Positions 6,258 to 10,002 of a stretch of DNA of 10,002 nucleotides are shown one piece after another; the first letter of the stretch is position 1; every line of letters begins with the position of its first letter. The notes under the pieces were generated by a model, which was not told the origin of the DNA, did no database searches, and saw only the letters and a list, made by a program, of their open reading frames with translations. The position numbers and the translations under genes were made by a program. Source of the DNA: a bacterium (GTDB lineage Bacteria; SZUA-79; Acidulodesulfobacterales; Acidulodesulfobacteraceae); contig JAJYKQ010000036.1 of NCBI GenBank assembly GCA_021788495.1, positions 1 to 10,002 on the forward strand. Reading direction: 5' to 3'.

Positions 6258-6863
6258 CTACGCTTTAATGTAGGAAATAATTAAAGAAATTAGCTCCTCT
6301 TTGGCTTCAGTCGCAAAAATATTCTGCGCATGCGCCGAACCTTTAAAAAAATGGATAGTTTTAGGGGATTTAGTCATTGCATACATTTTTTTAATGCCGT
6401 CGGCAAACTTTTCTTCTTCGGAGCCTATATAATGAATAGGCACTTCTATAAAATCCACTCCTTCTGCATACACGGGAGACAATGCTATTACGGATTTTAT
6501 TTCCGAAGACTTATAAAGTTTGGATGCGTTTAAAACCGCCGCTCCTCCCATGCTCGAACCCAACAAAGTAATATTTTTCACGAAATCCAGCCTCTGAGCG
6601 AACTTAATCGCTCCTATAATGTCTTCGCCGTATGCGTTTAAACCGGCGCTTCCTTCTTTTGAATTTCCGTATCCCCTGAAATCAAAAGTCAGGGATGATA
6701 TTTTGTTCTTCAACAGAACGTCGCACAGGTCGTAATAGCTTTCTTTGTTAAAAACTCTGCCGTGGGCAAGAATTGCTATATCAGGATAAGCACCGAATAA
6801 CGAACCGAATATATCGCCGCCGTCGGCGGATTCAAAAGCAACTTCTTTAAAATTTACGTTCAT
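6258..6863 (-). CDS. Alpha/beta hydrolase
   Basis: A 201-residue compact alpha/beta hydrolase, small for the fold and without a large cap domain. Visible motifs are ILAHGR (31-36; oxyanion-hole strand), DFRGYGNS (61-68), the nucleophile elbow GSSMGG (102-107) with Ser104, a GSEEE segment (147-151) in the acid region, and His178 in GSAHAQ as the catalytic His. This pattern is typical of dienelactone-hydrolase-like or serine aminopeptidase-S33-like esterases; the substrate is unknown. There is no signal peptide. A good GAGG ribosome-binding site lies about 9 bases before the ATG. It is the first gene of a unit with the MFS transporter, so hydrolysis plus transport of one compound is an inference from position. 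Confidence 0.9.
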   Translation of the reverse strand: MNVNFKEVAFESADGGDIFGSLFGAYPDIAILAHGRVFNKESYYDLCDVLLKNKISSLTFDFRGYGNSKEGSAGLNAYGEDIIGAIKFAQRLDFVKNITLLGSSMGGAAVLNASKLYKSSEIKSVIALSPVYAEGVDFIEVPIHYIGSEEEKFADGIKKMYAMTKSPKTIHFFKGSAHAQNIFATEAKEELISLIISYIKA

Positions 6864-6916
6864 ATAGTTTTACCTCGAAGAAAGTGAACTTTTTTTAACA
6901 AATATATTTATATAAA

Positions 6917-6925
6917 ATTATACCA
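6917..6925 (-). promoter_or_regulatory. Extended -10 promoter of the hydrolase-MFS unit
   Basis: On the minus strand TGGTATAAT is an exact extended -10 (TGnTATAAT). The expected -35 position (about 6940-6945, ACATTT) is poor and coincides with the outer end of repeat element 2. Extended -10 promoters do not need a good -35. The start would be near 6910, giving a ~47-base leader to the ATG at 6863. Confidence 0.6.
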
Positions 6926-6938
6926 TAAATGAGATTGG

Positions 6939-7118
6939 AAAATGTGTCGGATTTTATTTTTATTTTAAATAAACCACCCCGGCGGCCGAAGGCCGCCACC
7001 CCTCCTTTAAAAAGGAGGGGAGCTAAAAACATATTGTTAAGTTAGATTATTTCTCTGGAACGCCACTATCCTTAAAAATGAGGGGGGCTAAAAGAGCAGC
7101 GGAAAATAAATTGGACGG
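6939..7118. repeat. MITE-like hairpin repeat, element 2 (longer, degenerate, inverted relative to element 1)
   Basis: The core at 6973-7025 repeats element 1 in the opposite orientation: ACCACCCC, the hairpin GGCGGCC/GGCCGCC (6981-6987 with 6991-6997), then CCCCTCCTTT (6999-7008) pairing with AAAGGAGGGG (7011-7020), then AGCTAA. The left end (6939-6957) shares AAAA, GTCGGATT and ATTTT with the element 1 terminus. The right end (7099-7118) shares GCGGAAAAT and GACG. Between core and right end is about 45 bases of unrelated DNA, then a second decayed copy of the half-core (7073-7097, AAAAATGAGGGGGGCTAA). The structure suggests an insertion in, or partial duplication of, the element. It occupies the gcvPB-hydrolase gap and may terminate gcv transcription, though without a clear U-tract. 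Confidence 0.75.
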
Positions 7119-7131
7119 AAGCGAAATTTTA

Positions 7132-8721
7132 TCAGTACTTAAATACAGGCTGTTTATTTGCGAGGACTTCGTTGACTCTGCCGACTTTAGTTTTTTGGGG
7201 CGACTTGGCCGCTTTAGACTTTTTAGTCTTAAGTTTAATCTCCCGCATAGCTTTTATAAAATTATCTAAAGTTCTTACCGATTCGGTTTCGGTAGGCTCT
7301 ATCATAATAGCTCCGTGTATATTTTTAGGAAAATAAACCGTCGGCGGATGAAAACCGTAATCTATCAAAAGCTTTGCAAGTTCGATAGTAGATATTCCGC
7401 TTTCTTCGATCGATTTGTCGCTGAAAACGCATTCGTGCATACATAAACCTTCTTCGAACGGGTCGGAACCCGTCAGTATTTTGCCGAGTTTTTTCTTTAC
7501 GTAGTTAGCGTTAAGCACGGCAATTTCGCTCACGGAACCTATATTATCCCGTCCTAAAGAAAGAAGATAGGCGTATGCTCTTATTAATACGGCAAAATTG
7601 CATAAAAAAGGCGTCATTTTTCCTATTGAATTTTCCCTGTCTTCGGACAGTTCGTAAATAAAATTTGCGCCATTAAAATTTTTATCTGAATTTTTATCTG
7701 AATTCGAGGTTTTTTTTCCTATATTTATATCCGCAATATTCGAACCGGCGGTATTCGAACCGGCAGCGGTTTTCTTAACGTAAGGAATAGGAAGGAATTC
7801 CCTTAAAGATTCGACTGCGCCGAGCGCGCCGCTTCCCGGTCCGCCTCCTCCGTGGGGAGTGGAAAAAGTTTTATGAAGATTAAGCTGAATTAAGTCTATT
7901 CCCATATCGGAAACTTTTACGTTTCCGAGAAAAGCGTTAAAGTTTGCGCCGTCCATATAAACAAATGAACCGTTTTTATGCATTATTTCGGCTATTTTTT
8001 TTATGTCTTTTTCAAAAACGCCGAAAGTATTCGGATTGGTTATCATAATTCCGGCGACGTTTTTTGAAATAAACTTTTTCAATTCTTCGGCATCGAGCGT
8101 TCCGGCTTTTCCGGTTTTAATTTCTGCCGGAGTAAATCCCGCAAGAACCGAACTTGCAGGATTCGTGCCGTGTGAACTGTCGGGAACCAGTATAATTTTT
8201 CTGTTTTCGCCTTTTAACTCAAAATATTTCTTGATAACTTTAAGTCCAGCAAACTCTCCCGCCGCGCCGGCCTGAGGCGCGAAAGTGAATTCCGCAAGCC
8301 CGGTAAGTCCGCATAAAATGCGGTTAAAATCGTCAACTATTTTTAACACCGGCTGAATTAAATTTGCAGGCGTCAAAGGATGAAGGTTTCTAATATTTTC
8401 AAGGGATGCGATTTTCTCGTTTATTTTCGGATTATACTTCATCGTGCAGGAACCAAGCGGGTAAAAAACCGTATCTACGCACATATTCCAGCCCGACAGT
8501 CTCGTGAAATGCCTAACAACCGCAGGTTCGGACACTTCGGGAAGAGCGGGGGGGGTTTTTCTTATATATTTAGAGTCGATATATGCACTTCCGTCTTTTC
8601 TCAAATCGGATTTTTTTAAGCCGCAATCAGGTATTCCTATGCCGCTTACCCCTTTAGAACTTTGCTCCGTCAAAGGGTCTTCGTCGAAAAAAATACCTTT
8701 TATTCCTGGAAATTTAGCCAT
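7132..8721 (-). CDS. gcvPB: Glycine decarboxylase (P-protein) subunit 2, PLP-binding half
   Basis: A 529-residue protein, the C-terminal half of split glycine dehydrogenase (decarboxylating), which releases CO2 from glycine and passes aminomethyl to lipoyl-GcvH. It carries the PLP lysine at NLHKTFSTPHGGGGPG (Lys284), plus YPLGSCTMKYNP (87-98), SSHGTNPAS (182-190), NPNTFGVF (229-236), GFHPPTVYFP (456-465) and EPTE (476-479). The C-terminus NEVLANKQPVFKY matches the usual LDEV..ARKPVLRW ending, so the gene is complete despite the adjacent repeat. Residues 318-351, between VKK and the ELSEDRENSIGK block, form a Ser/Asn/Lys-rich insertion of about 30 residues not usual in the family; it is built from short DNA tandem duplications. 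The ATG overlaps gcvPA by 8 bases and follows AGAGG by 6 bases, implying translational coupling. Confidence 0.96.
   Translation of the reverse strand: MAKFPGIKGIFFDEDPLTEQSSKGVSGIGIPDCGLKKSDLRKDGSAYIDSKYIRKTPPALPEVSEPAVVRHFTRLSGWNMCVDTVFYPLGSCTMKYNPKINEKIASLENIRNLHPLTPANLIQPVLKIVDDFNRILCGLTGLAEFTFAPQAGAAGEFAGLKVIKKYFELKGENRKIILVPDSSHGTNPASSVLAGFTPAEIKTGKAGTLDAEELKKFISKNVAGIMITNPNTFGVFEKDIKKIAEIMHKNGSFVYMDGANFNAFLGNVKVSDMGIDLIQLNLHKTFSTPHGGGGPGSGALGAVESLREFLPIPYVKKTAAGSNTAGSNIADINIGKKTSNSDKNSDKNFNGANFIYELSEDRENSIGKMTPFLCNFAVLIRAYAYLLSLGRDNIGSVSEIAVLNANYVKKKLGKILTGSDPFEEGLCMHECVFSDKSIEESGISTIELAKLLIDYGFHPPTVYFPKNIHGAIMIEPTETESVRTLDNFIKAMREIKLKTKKSKAAKSPQKTKVGRVNEVLANKQPVFKY
7679..7702. repeat. 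12-base perfect tandem duplication in gcvPB
   Basis: TTTTTATCTGAA occurs twice in a row, giving the SDKN-SDKN peptide in the GcvPB insertion. The period is a multiple of three, so the reading frame is kept. Confidence 0.85.
7737..7766. repeat. 15-base tandem duplication in gcvPB
   Basis: TATTCGAACCGGCGG is followed by TATTCGAACCGGCAG (one mismatch), giving the repeated AGSNT/AGSNI peptide in the GcvPB insertion. The frame is kept. Confidence 0.85.
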
Positions 8722-10002
8722 TTAAAACCTCTTTTGCATTTTTTACGTATTTTTCGATATCGCTTAAACCGATATTTTCCGTTGCCGATATCAGCAAAGA
8801 ACTTCCGGAAAGAGCTATGCCTGCTATAATATCTCTTGCCGCCATTTTTTCTATAAATTCAAGCGCGGCCTTTTTATTGTTATTTTCATTTGCATTGTTA
8901 TTCGTCTTATTCTTAATCTTGAGGGAAAATTCGTTAAAAAAATCTCCGCCGTAAAGCGGCTCGAATAAACCGGTTTCTAATAATTTATCCCTTAATATAT
9001 GTGCAAGTTTAAGATTCAATAAAGCTATGTCTTTAAATCCGCTTTTAGAGCATAAGGAAAGATATATCGCCGCCCTGACGGCGTTTAAAGAACTGTTTGT
9101 GCAGATGTTGGAGGTTGCCGCTCCCCTTCTTATATGCTGTTCCCTCGTCGAAAGAATAAAGGCGTAAGCGTCCCTATTATTTCCGTCTTTAGTTTTGCCT
9201 ACTATTCTTCCGGGCATCTGCCTGACGTATTCTTTTTTTGCCGCAAAAAGACCTAAAAGCGGTCCTCCGAAATTCATATAGTTCCCGAATGAATTCCCTT
9301 CTCCCGCAAAAATATCGGCGTTATAGAATCCCGGGGGATTAATTATGCCGAAACTGTAAGGTTCCGTGGACGAAACTATAAAACTTGGGATACACTCAGA
9401 AGAATTATTTTCAGAACTTGATTTAGAACTATGGTTGGAATTCAAATCTGAATCATAATCGGAATCAGAACCTGAATGTATAATTTTTTCAAGGGATTCT
9501 AAATCTTCTATTACTCCGTAATAATTCGGCTGCTGAATAACTACTGCAGGCACTCTTCCGTTTCCTTTAGAAAGATTATGTTTTAAATCGGATATTTCAG
9601 TCCGTCCTGTTTCGGCGTTTAATTTTATTTTTTCTATTTTTACGCCTGTGCCGCCCGTAAAAGTTTTTATAACGGAATAGTAATCTGGGCTTACCCCTTC
9701 GGAAACTAATACCGTATCGCCATTATGGCCTGCATGCATATCGCCGCGTTTTGCCGACGACAGCCTTAAAGCAGCTAATACCGCTTCGGCAAGACTTTCC
9801 GCTCCGTCGTACATAGATGCGTTTACTATGTCCATTCCAAGTATTTCGGCAATGAACGACTGAAATTCAAAAAGCGCAAAAAGAGTGCCTTGGCTTACTT
9901 CCGGCTGATACGGAGTATAAGGAGTATAAAATTCCGACCTCGATATAAGGCTGTCTATAACCGACGGAACAAAATGATTGTAAATTCCTCCGCCTGAAAA
10001 AA
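8714..10002 (-). CDS. gcvPA: Glycine decarboxylase (P-protein) subunit 1, N-terminal half; 5' end outside window
   Basis: The frame is open to the right edge. The ATG at 9835 is internal: upstream codons still read conserved GcvPA sequence, including GGGIYNHFVPSVID and YTPYQPEVSQGTL, giving 428 visible residues. Roughly 80 N-terminal residues are missing, judged from the family. Landmarks, numbered from the Met at 9835: GMDIVNASMYDGA at the start, QQPNYYGVIED (101-111), DIFAGEGNSFG (174-184), and TREQHIRRGAATSNICTN (230-247). GcvPA pairs with GcvPB to form the active P-protein. Two low-complexity insertions stand out: a Ser/Asp/Asn-rich stretch at 121-148 (9392-9475) and an Asn/Lys-rich stretch at 308-322 (8870-8914). 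Gene order gcvPA-gcvPB is standard; gcvT and gcvH are expected to the right. Confidence 0.95.
   Translation of the reverse strand, partial: FSGGGIYNHFVPSVIDSLISRSEFYTPYTPYQPEVSQGTLFALFEFQSFIAEILGMDIVNASMYDGAESLAEAVLAALRLSSAKRGDMHAGHNGDTVLVSEGVSPDYYSVIKTFTGGTGVKIEKIKLNAETGRTEISDLKHNLSKGNGRVPAVVIQQPNYYGVIEDLESLEKIIHSGSDSDYDSDLNSNHSSKSSSENNSSECIPSFIVSSTEPYSFGIINPPGFYNADIFAGEGNSFGNYMNFGGPLLGLFAAKKEYVRQMPGRIVGKTKDGNNRDAYAFILSTREQHIRRGAATSNICTNSSLNAVRAAIYLSLCSKSGFKDIALLNLKLAHILRDKLLETGLFEPLYGGDFFNEFSLKIKNKTNNNANENNNKKAALEFIEKMAARDIIAGIALSGSSLLISATENIGLSDIEKYVKNAKEVLNG

Noticed and set aside
7078..7269. Plus-strand open frame of 63 residues starting in the gcvPB-hydrolase gap
   Set aside because: Its start lies in the decayed repeat tail and most of it is antisense to the conserved gcvPB C-terminus; the translation shows no family features.
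8003..8275. Plus-strand open frame of 90 residues (with two others at 8380-8725)
   Set aside because: These are antisense shadows of the conserved gcvPB coding sequence.
9835..9835. ATG at 9835 as the start of gcvPA
   Set aside because: The 55 codons upstream to the window edge encode conserved GcvPA sequence, so the true start lies outside the window.

Overview
This is an AT-rich window in which every recognisable intact gene is on the minus strand, so it reads from right to left. Gene content suggests a Gram-negative-like anaerobic or facultative bacterium with ferredoxin-based carbon metabolism. It has a four-subunit-type 2-oxoacid:ferredoxin oxidoreductase, a MetF-like methylene-THF reductase, a split glycine decarboxylase (GcvPA/GcvPB) and a fused chorismate mutase-prephenate dehydratase. 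The overall look fits a Desulfobacterota-like lineage, but no marker gene is present and this is only an impression.

Layout, right to left. At 10002-7132 lie gcvPA (5' end outside the window) and gcvPB, overlapping by 8 bp. At 7118-6939 is a degenerate copy of a hairpin-rich repeat (element 2). At 6863-5037 is a two-gene unit: a small alpha/beta hydrolase and an MFS permease, with an extended -10 promoter in front. At 5008-4966 is a promoter whose -10 box sits inside a perfect palindrome; it drives a 47-residue single-span membrane protein (missed by ordinary ORF length cut-offs) and an SQR/NDH-2-like flavoprotein (4928-3561). The 426-base spacer 3560-3135 holds a decayed plus-strand gene fragment and a TTCTTAAT-type simple repeat. 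Then come pheA (3134-2055), element 1 (2044-1937, same family as element 2, inverted relative to it), metF-like (1910-1032), a perfect-hexamer sigma-70 promoter overlapping the metF stop, and the por operon porG-porD-porA (967 to the left edge, porB expected beyond it).

Functionally, glycine cleavage yields methylene-THF, the MetF-like enzyme consumes methylene-THF, and the Por complex links pyruvate or another 2-oxoacid, CoA and ferredoxin. The window therefore has a one-carbon/C2 theme, with aromatic amino-acid synthesis and a quinone- or NADH-linked flavoprotein interspersed. These are separate transcription units, so the functional link is an inference.

The most interesting signals are the palindrome-embedded promoter with its microprotein/SQR-like operon, the apparent loss of the central catalytic cysteine in that SQR-like protein, the MITE-like repeat family whose stem shows a compensatory base-pair change, and low-complexity insertions in both halves of glycine decarboxylase.
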